Part shown: in pieces, positions 45,839-53,468 of the stretch
Layout of the letters: every line of letters begins with the position of its first letter
How positions within the stretch are numbered: the stretch's first letter is position 1
The notes under the pieces: generated by a model
Seen by the model: the letters and a program-made list of their open reading frames with translations, nothing else
Database searches by the model: none
What the model was told of the DNA's origin: nothing
Assembly: GCF_947499295.1 (NCBI RefSeq)
Contig: NZ_CANMNP010000017.1
Location: 105,069 to 169,068 of the forward strand
Reading direction: 5' to 3'
DNA from: an uncultured Roseibium sp.
Lineage (GTDB): Bacteria > Pseudomonadota > Alphaproteobacteria > Rhizobiales > Stappiaceae
Length of the DNA stretch: 64,000 nt
Program-made: the position numbers and the translations under genes

Positions 45839-46826
45839 GGTTAAACTTGCCAATCTGTCAAAGGCATTCGGTGACACGCAGGCCGTTCACGATGTCACGA
45901 TGACGATCGCAAACGGGGCTTTTGTGACCCTGCTTGGACCGACCGGAGCCGGAAAGACCACAATCCTGCGTCTGATCGCGGGTCTGGAGCAGCCCGATCA
46001 GGGCGACATCATGATCGGTGGTCGTTCCGTGGCCAGCGACACGCCGGCACAGCGCAATGTCGCCATGGTTTTTCAGCAGTATTCGCTGTATCCGCATCTC
46101 AGCGTGCGTGACAATCTGGCGTTTCCGCTCCGCTCGCCCTTGTTGAAGACGCCCAAAGAGGAAGTCGACAGGAAAGTTGCGGAAGTGGCGGATGTCCTGA
46201 AGATTTCCCACAAGCTCAACAACAAGGCGACCAATCTGTCCGGCGGCGAAATGCAGCGCGTATCGATAGGTCGCGCCCTTGTGCGCTCGCCATCCATCTA
46301 TCTTATGGATGAGCCGCTGAGTTCGCTCGATGCCAAGCTGAGATCGGACCTCAGGATAGAACTGAAGCGCATTCAGGAAAGCCTTGGTGCCACGATGCTC
46401 TATGTGACGCACGATCAGATCGAGGCGATGACCATGGCAACCCATGTCGGGGTGCTCGATGAAGGACGCCTCGTCCAGTTTGGAACGCCGCGGGAAATCT
46501 ACGAAGACCCGGTCAATCTTTATGTCGCCGGACGTTTGGGACAACCGCGGATCAATGTGTTGCCAGCCGACATGTTCGCCGGAGCGCCGTCGGGTGCCAA
46601 AACCATCGGGCTTCGTCCGGAGCACATCGCGCAAGGTGAGGGAAAACCATCGCAGATCAGGCGCGTTGAGCATCTCGGCGACCAGACACGCCTGCATTTG
46701 TCGCTTGAAGGGCATGAGATCGTCACGTTGTCGGAGAACCGCGCGACATATGAAGCCGGCGACACGCTTGCCATCCAGCCACGCAATCCACTGTTTTTTG
46801 ACGCCAGCGGCGCCAGAATTGCCTGA
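45831..46826 (+). CDS. ABC importer ATP-binding protein 2
   Basis: 331 residues: Walker A GPTGAGKTT at about 36-44, signature LSGGEMQR, Walker B YLMDEPLSSLD, YVTHDQIEAM, and a TOBE region. It is as divergent from ATPase 1 as from other MalK-like proteins, so the pair is not a recent duplicate. DHA-type kinase gene follows after 11 bp. Confidence 0.9.
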   Translation: MAEVKLANLSKAFGDTQAVHDVTMTIANGAFVTLLGPTGAGKTTILRLIAGLEQPDQGDIMIGGRSVASDTPAQRNVAMVFQQYSLYPHLSVRDNLAFPLRSPLLKTPKEEVDRKVAEVADVLKISHKLNNKATNLSGGEMQRVSIGRALVRSPSIYLMDEPLSSLDAKLRSDLRIELKRIQESLGATMLYVTHDQIEAMTMATHVGVLDEGRLVQFGTPREIYEDPVNLYVAGRLGQPRINVLPADMFAGAPSGAKTIGLRPEHIAQGEGKPSQIRRVEHLGDQTRLHLSLEGHEIVTLSENRATYEAGDTLAIQPRNPLFFDASGARIA

Positions 46827-46837
46827 GGAGACGGGAC

Positions 46838-48484
46838 ATGAAGCAGTTTATCAACACCAAGGAAACGCTCGTCACTGAAGCGATTGACGGGACGCTCAGA
46901 ACCGCTGGCGGACGACTGGCCCGACTGGATGGCTATCCTCATATCAAGGTTGTCGTGCGCACCGACTGGGACAAGTCGAAAGTGGCGCTTGTCTCCGGTG
47001 GTGGTTCTGGTCACGAACCCAGCCATGCGGGATTTGTAGGCCAGGGCATGTTGACGGCCGCTGTCTGCGGCGAGGTCTTTGCGTCTCCCTCGGTCGACGC
47101 GGTGCTGGCAGGAATTCTGGCCGTGACGGGCAAGGCCGGTTGTCTGCTCATCGTGAAAAACTATACGGGAGACCGCCTCAACTTCGGTCTCGCAGTTGAA
47201 CGTGCGCGCGCATTCGGTCTGAAGGTCAATATGGTCATTGTTGATGATGACGTGGCCTTGCCGGATCTGCCCCAGGCCAGGGGCGTTGCCGGCACATTGT
47301 TCGTGCACAAGATTGCAGGGGCTCTGGCCGATCAGGGCGCTGACCTGGATACGATCACGGCTGCCGCGGAGCAGGCCATAAGGGGCGCTATTTCCATTGG
47401 CATGTCACTCGACACGTGCACAATTCCGGGGTCGCCGAAGGAAGACAGGATTGCTCTCGGTAAAGCCGAACTCGGCCTGGGCATCCACGGCGAAGCCGGC
47501 ATCGAACAGGTAGAGTATTCCAACGCCAAGGCTGCCATGGCCATGGTGGTTGAACGACTGGCGCCGAGCCTTGCGCCCGGACCACATGTTGCGATCCTGA
47601 ACAATCTTGGCAGTACGACACCTCTTGAAATGTCGGTGCTTCTTGAAGAGATGACGGCGTCTCGGATTGGCAGTCAGATACGCTGGGTAATCGGCCCGGC
47701 GGCGATGATGACTTCACTTGATATGCATGGATTTTCCGTCTCGCTGTTGCCGGTCGGAAAGGCCGAGGAAGCGTTGCTGCAAGCACCTGTGGCGCCATGG
47801 GCGTGGCCGGGATGCCTAGCTCTTGGCCCTGTTTCCGTGCGGCCACTGCCGGACGGGTTGTCCCCGATCCAGCCGTTACCGTCGAAAAACCCGGAAACCC
47901 GAGCATTCATCGAGCGGTGCTGCAACATCCTGATTGCCGCCGAAGAGGACCTGAATGCACTCGACGCAAAATCGGGTGACGGCGACACCGGAAGCACGCT
48001 GGCAACAGCCGCCCGCGCCTTGATCCAGGCCCTGGATCGGCTGCCGCTTGCCGACCTGACCCAGCTTTATCGTGCGGTGGGACTGGAGCTTAGCCAGACC
48101 ATGGGCGGGTCGTCCGGGGTGTTGCTCGCGATTTTCTTTGCGGCTGCAGGCGATGCGTCTTCCAGTGGCCATGGCGCAATCGGCGCTTTGAAGGCGGGGC
48201 TTGACCGTATCATGCAAGTCGGTGGAGCTGGGCCGGGTGATCGCACGATGATCGACGCCTTGATGCCGGCTCTGAATGCCCTTGAGAACGGTATCGGGGC
48301 CGCCGCTGCAGACGCGCGACAGGGAGCTGATGCCACAGCGCGGATTACACGAGCCAGGGCAGGGCGGGCGTCTTATATATCAGAGGCAAATCTGTCGGGT
48401 CACAATGATCCCGGCGCTGAAGCGGTTGCGCGTCTGCTCGAGCAATTGGCCGAAGCACCGGCTTTGACTTCCCAGTCGGCTTGA
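46838..48484 (+). CDS. ATP-dependent dihydroxyacetone-type kinase (DhaK-DhaL fusion)
   Basis: 548 residues, the length of ATP-dependent DHA kinases. DhaK domain (about 1-330): GGGSGHEPSHAGFVGQGML, D112, and the substrate-binding His H217 in LGIHGEAG. DhaL domain (about 355-540): Mg-ADP aspartates D376, D381 and D383 in DAKSGDGDTGST. Phosphorylates dihydroxyacetone, glyceraldehyde or related short ketoses such as erythrulose in known members. As last gene of the importer operon it probably phosphorylates the imported compound or its oxidation product. Confidence 0.9.
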   Translation: MKQFINTKETLVTEAIDGTLRTAGGRLARLDGYPHIKVVVRTDWDKSKVALVSGGGSGHEPSHAGFVGQGMLTAAVCGEVFASPSVDAVLAGILAVTGKAGCLLIVKNYTGDRLNFGLAVERARAFGLKVNMVIVDDDVALPDLPQARGVAGTLFVHKIAGALADQGADLDTITAAAEQAIRGAISIGMSLDTCTIPGSPKEDRIALGKAELGLGIHGEAGIEQVEYSNAKAAMAMVVERLAPSLAPGPHVAILNNLGSTTPLEMSVLLEEMTASRIGSQIRWVIGPAAMMTSLDMHGFSVSLLPVGKAEEALLQAPVAPWAWPGCLALGPVSVRPLPDGLSPIQPLPSKNPETRAFIERCCNILIAAEEDLNALDAKSGDGDTGSTLATAARALIQALDRLPLADLTQLYRAVGLELSQTMGGSSGVLLAIFFAAAGDASSSGHGAIGALKAGLDRIMQVGGAGPGDRTMIDALMPALNALENGIGAAAADARQGADATARITRARAGRASYISEANLSGHNDPGAEAVARLLEQLAEAPALTSQSA

Positions 48485-48506
48485 TGTCCGACCCCTTCCG
48501 GCCGGT

Positions 48507-48537
48507 GCCGGCAACGGTTGCCGGCCGGACTTTTCGT
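48507..48537 (+). terminator. Intrinsic terminator after kinase gene
   Basis: Perfect 8-bp stem GCCGGCAA (48507-48514) and TTGCCGGC (48518-48525), a 3-nt loop, then CGGACTTTTCGTCTTT. It ends the 41174-48484 operon. Confidence 0.7.
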
Positions 48538-48811
48538 CTTTCTGTTCCTGGCGGCAAAAAGTCGCCATCTCCTTCTTGCGTGCCCGCCCCGTCAGACCTG
48601 TGTGGACCCGAGCAATTCGGTCTTCTGTCGACATAAGCCAATCAGGGTCTTGCCAATGCGCTCAATTCATCACAAACTCCGGCAAATTTGTCAGGTAGCT
48701 GTGATGTTTTATGAGGCATATCGATCAGATCCGTGATCCTGCAAAGCGTCCGCTTTTCCAGACCCGCGCGCGTGCGCTGGGCTTTTGGTGTTTTAGTCTT
48801 GAAAAAAGTTA

Positions 48812-48834
48812 TGAAGTATAACTATTATAGTTCA
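48812..48834. promoter_or_regulatory. AT-rich near-palindrome upstream of TRAP operon 2
   Basis: 23-bp dyad centred at 48823 in which 9 of 11 opposed positions pair (arms TGAA..TATAA and TTATA..TTCA). A related sequence, 17 of 23 identical, lies at 51949. Candidate operator for the MarR regulator at 52960. It is 65 bp upstream of the binding-protein ATG. Confidence 0.55.
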
Positions 48835-48898
48835 TCACTTGATCGGATAGGAGGAATCCGGTCTTGTTTTTTGAAGTTGATCGAACAGGGAGGACATA

Positions 48899-49939
48899 AT
48901 GATCAACTTGCATAAGAAGTTTGCAAGGCTGGCCGTGGCGGCCACAGTTTCCGCTATTGCCCTTGCGGGCACGGCGTCCAGTACGGTTGCGCAGGAAGTT
49001 ACACTTCGCCTGCATCAGTTTCTGCCGGCGCAAGCGAACGTTCCCAAAAACGTGCTTGACCCTTGGGCCGACAAGATTGAGGCTGAGTCCGACGGTCGTA
49101 TCAAGATCGAGCGCTATCCGGCCATGCAGCTGGGCGGCAAGCCGCCGGAGTTGATCAACCAGGTGATCGACGGTGCCGTCGACATTGTCTGGACGGTGGC
49201 TGGGTATACGCCGGGCCGCTTCCCACGCGCGGAAGTGTTCGAGCTTCCGTTCACCATGACCGATGCTGAGTCGATGTCCAGGGCCTACTGGAAGCTGGCT
49301 GATGAAACCATGATGGATGAGGACTTCAAGCTGTTCAAACCGCTTGGTCTTTGGGTCCACGGCCCGGGTGTCATCCATTCCAGCAAGCCAATCACCACAC
49401 TTGACGATCTGAACGGGGTCAAGCTGCGTGCACCGACACGCGTGACGAACAAGTTGTTCTCCAATCTTGGAGCAACACCTGTCGGCATGCCTGTCCCGGC
49501 GATTCCGGAAGCGCTCAGTAAAGGCGTGATCGACGCGTCCGTTATTCCCTGGGAAGTTGTCGGTGCGCTCAAGGTGAATGAACTTGTCGGAAATCACACC
49601 GAGTTCCCAGGTGATGCGCTCTACACCACGTCTTTCATCTTTGCGATGAACAAAGACAGATACGACGCGCTGCCGGATGACCTGAAAGCCATTATTGATG
49701 CGAATTCCGGTGAAGATTTCTCTGCGTTTGCTGGTAAGCAGATGCAGACAGATGATGCCGGACCGCGTGCTGCTGCCGTGGAGCGTGGCAACAACATCAT
49801 CACGCAAACGCCAGACCAGATTGCCGAGTGGCGCGCAGCCGCGCAAGGCACTATCGACGAGTGGATTGCCGAGATGGATGCCAAAGGCATTGACGGCAAA
49901 GCGCTGAAGGATCGTGCGGCCGAATTGATGGCCAACTGA
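48899..49939 (+). CDS. TRAP transporter substrate-binding protein (DctP family), aromatic-acid cluster
   Basis: 346 residues with a Sec signal peptide ending near STVAQEVT. DctP fold: LRLHQFLPAQANVPKNVLDPW, the ligand-carboxylate Arg in GVKLRAPTRVTNKLF, and PEALSKGVIDASVIPWEV. The cluster's ligase and crotonase suggest an aromatic acid ligand such as p-coumarate or ferulate, as known for TarP-type TRAP proteins of Rhodopseudomonas. ATG follows GGGAGGA. Confidence 0.86.
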   Translation: MINLHKKFARLAVAATVSAIALAGTASSTVAQEVTLRLHQFLPAQANVPKNVLDPWADKIEAESDGRIKIERYPAMQLGGKPPELINQVIDGAVDIVWTVAGYTPGRFPRAEVFELPFTMTDAESMSRAYWKLADETMMDEDFKLFKPLGLWVHGPGVIHSSKPITTLDDLNGVKLRAPTRVTNKLFSNLGATPVGMPVPAIPEALSKGVIDASVIPWEVVGALKVNELVGNHTEFPGDALYTTSFIFAMNKDRYDALPDDLKAIIDANSGEDFSAFAGKQMQTDDAGPRAAAVERGNNIITQTPDQIAEWRAAAQGTIDEWIAEMDAKGIDGKALKDRAAELMAN

Positions 49940-49955
49940 CGAAAACCTTGCAAAC

Positions 49956-49988
49956 GCCCCCGGACGCCTGTGTTCCGGGGGCTCTTTT
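49956..49988 (+). terminator. Attenuating terminator between TRAP binding protein and permease genes
   Basis: Perfect 9-bp stem GCCCCCGGA (49956-49964) with TCCGGGGGC (49974-49982), 9-nt loop, then TCTTTT. It starts 16 nt after the binding-protein stop and ends 18 bp before the DctQ start. Partial read-through would favour binding protein over permease. Confidence 0.75.
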
Positions 49989-50006
49989 CCCACAGGACAC
50001 GGATAC

Positions 50007-50594
50007 ATGCTGTCTCAATTGGTGGAGCGTCTGGCGCGCTTCATGGCGATCCTTGGCGGATTGGTGCTGACCGGGCTCATTGCCCTGACTTGCGTCAGTG
50101 TTCTCGGCAGAGGTCTAAACACGCTAGGACATTCCGGCTTCCTGACTTCGCTATCAGAGAGTGGCGCCAAAGCCTTGATCGCGACCGGCGTCGGCCCCGT
50201 TCAGGGTGACTTCGAGCTCTTGGAAGCAGGTATCAGTTTCACGATTTTCGCCTTCCTGCCGATTTGCCAGTTACGGCGCGGCCACGCGACTGTCGATGTG
50301 TTCTCAACCGGGTTTCCGCATTGGCTGAACAGGTTCTTGGAGACCTTCTGGGAAGTTCTGTTGAGCGCTTTGATCCTGTTGATCACCTGGCGGCTCTTTG
50401 TCGGCATGCAGGACAAGATGCGTTACGAAGAAACCACCTTCATTTTGCAATTCCCGGTCTGGTGGGCATTTGCCTTCAGCTTCGGTGCTGCTTTTGTCGC
50501 CTCGGTGGTGGCGGTCTATTGCGCCGTTGCACGGATGACTGAACTCGTCACGGGCCGCAGGCTCTCATCAGATGCTGAGGGGGAAGTCCATTGA
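50007..50594 (+). CDS. TRAP transporter small permease (DctQ family), aromatic-acid cluster
   Basis: 195 residues, four predicted membrane helices. The DctQ-typical LRRGHATVDVFSTGFPHWLNRFLE loop is present. An insertion after helix 1 (ESGAKALIATGVGPVQGDFELLEAG) makes it a little longer than most. The stop overlaps the DctM start (TTGA). Confidence 0.83.
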   Translation: MLSQLVERLARFMAILGGLVLTGLIALTCVSVLGRGLNTLGHSGFLTSLSESGAKALIATGVGPVQGDFELLEAGISFTIFAFLPICQLRRGHATVDVFSTGFPHWLNRFLETFWEVLLSALILLITWRLFVGMQDKMRYEETTFILQFPVWWAFAFSFGAAFVASVVAVYCAVARMTELVTGRRLSSDAEGEVH

Positions 50595-51907
50595 GCCTTC
50601 TGGAACTCGGTTATCTGTCCTTTCCCATTCTGTTGGTCCTGATTTTCCTGCGGGCCCCTATTGGCCTAGCGATGATGATTTGCGGGCTCGGTGGGCTCTG
50701 GCTTGCGACCGGAACGCCGAATGTCTTTCTGTCCAAGCTGAAGAGTGAAACCTACTCGACCTTTTCCAGCTATTCGCTGACGATCATTCCAATGTTCCTG
50801 CTCATGGGACAATTCGCTACGCATTCGGGAATGTCGTCGTCGCTGTTCAAGGCTGCAGAGAGCTGGCTGGGGCATCGCAAGGGCGGTGTCGCAATGGCCG
50901 CGGTTGGTGCCTGCGCCGGCTTTGGCGCAATCTGTGGCTCCTCGCTTGCCACTGCAGCTACCATGAGCCGGGTGGCACTCCCGGAACTGCGTCGCTACGG
51001 CTATTCCGGCGGCTTCTCCACCGCCACATTGGCCGCCGGCGGCACGCTCGGCATTTTGATCCCGCCATCAGTGATCCTGGTGATCTATGCGATCCTGACA
51101 GAGCAGAACATTGCCAAGCTGTTTCTGGCCGCCTTCATTCCAGGCATTCTGGCGGCAATCGGCTACATGATCACCATTTCTATCTATGTTCGGCTCAATC
51201 CGGCGGCAGCCGGAACCCGTGAGCCTGTTCCCTATGCAGAGCGCATGCGCGCCATGCTCGAAGTCTGGCCGGTCCTCCTCGTTTTCGGACTGGTTGTCGG
51301 AGGCATTTATCTTGGCTGGTTCACACCAACGGAAGGCGCGGCCGTCGGTGCGGCGGGCACTGGTGTTTTGGCTCTCTTGTCCGGCAATCTTACCTGGAAG
51401 ATGTTCATCGACAGCATGATCCAGACCGCCATGAGCACCGCGATGATATTCTTCATCATTCTCGGGGCCGGCTTCTACAATGGTTTCCTGGCGCTTAGTC
51501 AATTGCCGCAAGAACTCAGCGGCTGGGTTGTCGGTCAGGGCTTCAGCCCATGGATGGTGCTGACGCTGGTGCTGTTGTTCTATCTGGCTTTTGGCTGCCT
51601 GATGGACAGTTTGTCGATGATCCTTTTGACCATTCCGATCTTTTTTCCCGTGATCAGCGCGCTTGATTTCGGAATGAGCCCGGAGCATGTCGCGATCTGG
51701 TTCGGGATCATTGTACTGATTGTTGTCGAGGTGGGTCTGATCACGCCGCCGGTCGGCATGAACCTCTTCATTATCAATGCCATGGATCGGTCCACGCCGA
51801 TGAAGGAAACCTACAAGGCCGTCTTGTGGTTTGTAACGTCGGACATTGTCCGGGTCATTATCCTGGTGCTGTTCCCCTCCATCACCCTGTTCCTTCTGGG
51901 CGGCTAG
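50591..51907 (+). CDS. TRAP transporter large permease (DctM family), aromatic-acid cluster
   Basis: 438 residues, about 12 hydrophobic segments. Family motifs are FLRAPIGLAMM, AAGGTLGILIPPSVILVIYAI and GLITPPVGMNLFIINAM. The start is TTG at 50591 with GAGGGGGAAG upstream and overlap with the DctQ stop. Completes the second TRAP importer. Confidence 0.9.
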   Translation: MSLLELGYLSFPILLVLIFLRAPIGLAMMICGLGGLWLATGTPNVFLSKLKSETYSTFSSYSLTIIPMFLLMGQFATHSGMSSSLFKAAESWLGHRKGGVAMAAVGACAGFGAICGSSLATAATMSRVALPELRRYGYSGGFSTATLAAGGTLGILIPPSVILVIYAILTEQNIAKLFLAAFIPGILAAIGYMITISIYVRLNPAAAGTREPVPYAERMRAMLEVWPVLLVFGLVVGGIYLGWFTPTEGAAVGAAGTGVLALLSGNLTWKMFIDSMIQTAMSTAMIFFIILGAGFYNGFLALSQLPQELSGWVVGQGFSPWMVLTLVLLFYLAFGCLMDSLSMILLTIPIFFPVISALDFGMSPEHVAIWFGIIVLIVVEVGLITPPVGMNLFIINAMDRSTPMKETYKAVLWFVTSDIVRVIILVLFPSITLFLLGG

Positions 51908-51948
51908 GCCGCCCGGCCATTGGAGATGTCGGAGTGTGAAAATAGATA

Positions 51949-51971
51949 TGGAACATAACAATGATAGCTCA
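51949..51971. promoter_or_regulatory. Second copy of AT-rich motif, upstream of crotonase arm
   Basis: Shares 17 of 23 positions with 48812-48834, including 14 of the last 17 (core ATAAC-A-T-ATAG, then TCA). Less symmetric than the first copy. It sits 22 bp before the first tiny ORF and about 217 bp before the crotonase ATG. Confidence 0.5.
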
Positions 51972-51992
51972 CACTGAATCGGAGCAGGTGAG

Positions 51993-52094
51993 ATGCGGAT
52001 AGAGCAAACCGTCGTGCTTGTGAATGAAGGTGGCAACGGCCTTGTCGCTGCCACCGTCCGCCGCGCCTGGGACAGCCGGAAGAAATTGCACTGA
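51993..52094 (+). CDS. Tiny ORF, 33 codons, upstream of crotonase
   Basis: Encodes [20 protein letters not shown] and 13 more residues, ending DSRKKLH. A purine-rich stretch (GGAGCAGGTGAG) precedes the ATG. The stop overlaps the next tiny ORF (TGATG). It could be a leader peptide or a small protein; no homologue is recalled. Confidence 0.35.
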   Translation: MRIEQTVVLVNEGGNGLVAATVRRAWDSRKKLH

Positions 52095-52177
52095 TGGCAG
52101 AACATATCGTCACCAACCCGTTTCTCAATGGAACGACCATCCGGCTTGAGGGCGCGGTGCGCCTGCCGCCGCATTGA
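52094..52177 (+). CDS. Tiny ORF, 27 codons, coupled to preceding and to crotonase
   Basis: Encodes [20 protein letters not shown] then AVRLPPH. ATG overlaps the previous stop; its own stop (52175-52177) lies 10 nt before the crotonase ATG and merges into that gene's GAGGA ribosome site. The spacing suggests coupled translation, but coding status is unproven. Confidence 0.35.
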   Translation: MAEHIVTNPFLNGTTIRLEGAVRLPPH

Positions 52178-52187
52178 GGACATTCTG

Positions 52188-52955
52188 ATGAACGATCCGA
52201 TCTTGAACATTGTGGTAAACGGCGACGTCGCCACCTTGACGATGAACCGCCCTGACAAGCGCAACGCCATGTGCGACGACCTGCTTGAAGCAATCGAGAG
52301 CTTCTTCTCAAACCCGCCGAAAACCGTGAAGGCGGTGGTCATATCGGGGACTGCCGGTCACTTCTGCTCCGGACTGGATTTGAGCGAACATGTCGCTCGA
52401 GACGCGGAAGGCACCATGCACCATTCCCGCGGGTGGCACACGGTGATGGACAGGATCCAGTTTGGGGGATTGCCGGTTGTCTCCGCGATGTTCGGGGCTG
52501 TTATCGGGGGCGGCCTGGAACTGGCATGCGCAACGCATGTCCGTGTTGCTGAAACATCCACCTTCTTTCAGCTTCCGGAAGGGCGCCGCGGCATATTCGT
52601 GGGCGGAGGAGCTTCGGTTCGTGTCGGACGGATACTGGGCGCCGATCGCATGACCGAAATGATGCTTACGGGCCGGAAATACGACGCTGGCGAGGGACTG
52701 TCTCTGGGTCTGACCCACTATGTTGTCGATCCGGGTGAAGCCCTGGCGAAAGCACAGGATCTTGCCCGCAAAATCGCGTCGAATGCGCCACTGTCGAATT
52801 ACATCATGATCCAGGCGCTGTCGCGCATTTCCGACATGTCAAAGGCTGATGGCCTTTTTACCGAAAGCCTGTGTGCCGCACTCACGCAGACAAGCCCGGA
52901 TGCAACTGAGGGCTTGGCCGCCTTTATCGAAAAACGCAGTCCGAAATTCAGGTGA
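52188..52955 (+). CDS. Enoyl-CoA hydratase/crotonase-family enzyme (hydroxycinnamoyl-CoA hydratase-lyase candidate)
   Basis: 255 residues, crotonase fold. Oxyanion-hole motifs HFCSGLDL (about 59-66) and AVIGGGLEL (104-112) are present. E131 in LPEGRRGI aligns with the glutamate used by feruloyl-CoA hydratase-lyases. With the CoA ligase and MarR gene it may cleave feruloyl- or coumaroyl-CoA to an aldehyde and acetyl-CoA. The sequence is not close to the canonical lyases I know, so another hydration or isomerisation is possible. ATG at 52188 follows GAGGA. Confidence 0.75.
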   Translation: MNDPILNIVVNGDVATLTMNRPDKRNAMCDDLLEAIESFFSNPPKTVKAVVISGTAGHFCSGLDLSEHVARDAEGTMHHSRGWHTVMDRIQFGGLPVVSAMFGAVIGGGLELACATHVRVAETSTFFQLPEGRRGIFVGGGASVRVGRILGADRMTEMMLTGRKYDAGEGLSLGLTHYVVDPGEALAKAQDLARKIASNAPLSNYIMIQALSRISDMSKADGLFTESLCAALTQTSPDATEGLAAFIEKRSPKFR

Positions 52956-52959
52956 TGTC

Positions 52960-53445
52960 ATGAAAAAACCAGCTGCCGATATCGAAACAGAAGACACAGT
53001 TGTCCACGTCAACGACAGGACGTTGCGATCTTTTCACGGTTATCAGATGAAGCGAACCTTCAATGTCATCCAATCGGACCTTAGCCGAACCCTGAAACCG
53101 CTTGAACTGAGAATGCTCACCTATACGGCGCTGGTTCTGATTGTGGATAATCCGGGGCTCCGCCAGTCGCAACTGGCAGTAGCCATGGATATCGAACGGC
53201 CCAATCTGGTGGTGATTGTCGATGAGCTGGAGCGCAGAGGTCTGGTCTTGAGAGATCGATTGCCCAACGACCGGCGGGCTTATGCGCTCAAGGCAACGGC
53301 AGCCGGGCATGACCTGTGCAAGCAAGCGCTTTCAGTCGTAGCAGCGCATGAAACCGCGCTTCTTAAAGGCCTCGGTCCGGATGAGAAGGCAGTTGCCCTC
53401 AAAGTTCTTCAGGTGATCGAGGCAAACCGTCAGCGTGATCGCTGA
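52960..53445 (+). CDS. MarR-family regulator of aromatic-acid cluster (CouR-like candidate)
   Basis: 161 residues. Winged HTH at about 55-110 (RQSQLAVAMDIERPNLVVIVDELERRGLVLRDRLPNDRRAYAL). Known CouR-type repressors of hydroxycinnamate genes respond to the acyl-CoA product; the same arrangement (crotonase, MarR, CoA ligase) is seen here. The AT-rich motif at 48812 and 51949 is its probable target. ATG 4 bp after the crotonase stop; the longer frame from 52849 is a shadow. Confidence 0.82.
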   Translation: MKKPAADIETEDTVVHVNDRTLRSFHGYQMKRTFNVIQSDLSRTLKPLELRMLTYTALVLIVDNPGLRQSQLAVAMDIERPNLVVIVDELERRGLVLRDRLPNDRRAYALKATAAGHDLCKQALSVVAAHETALLKGLGPDEKAVALKVLQVIEANRQRDR

Positions 53446-53468
53446 CGCGTGTGCCTGCAGGAAAAGTC

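Larger units (their letters stand above)
48485..48898. other. Intergenic region, kinase terminator and TRAP promoter
   Basis: 414 bp between the kinase gene and the second TRAP operon. A terminator hairpin is at 48507 and a 23-bp near-palindrome at 48812. The binding-protein gene's ribosome site (GGGAGGA) is at 48889-48895. No gene is supported in between. Confidence 0.55.

Noticed and set aside
51068..52342. Minus-strand frame of 424 codons opposite the TRAP 2 DctM and crotonase starts
   Set aside because: It spans two genes on the other strand, is His/Asp/Gln-rich and has no family match.
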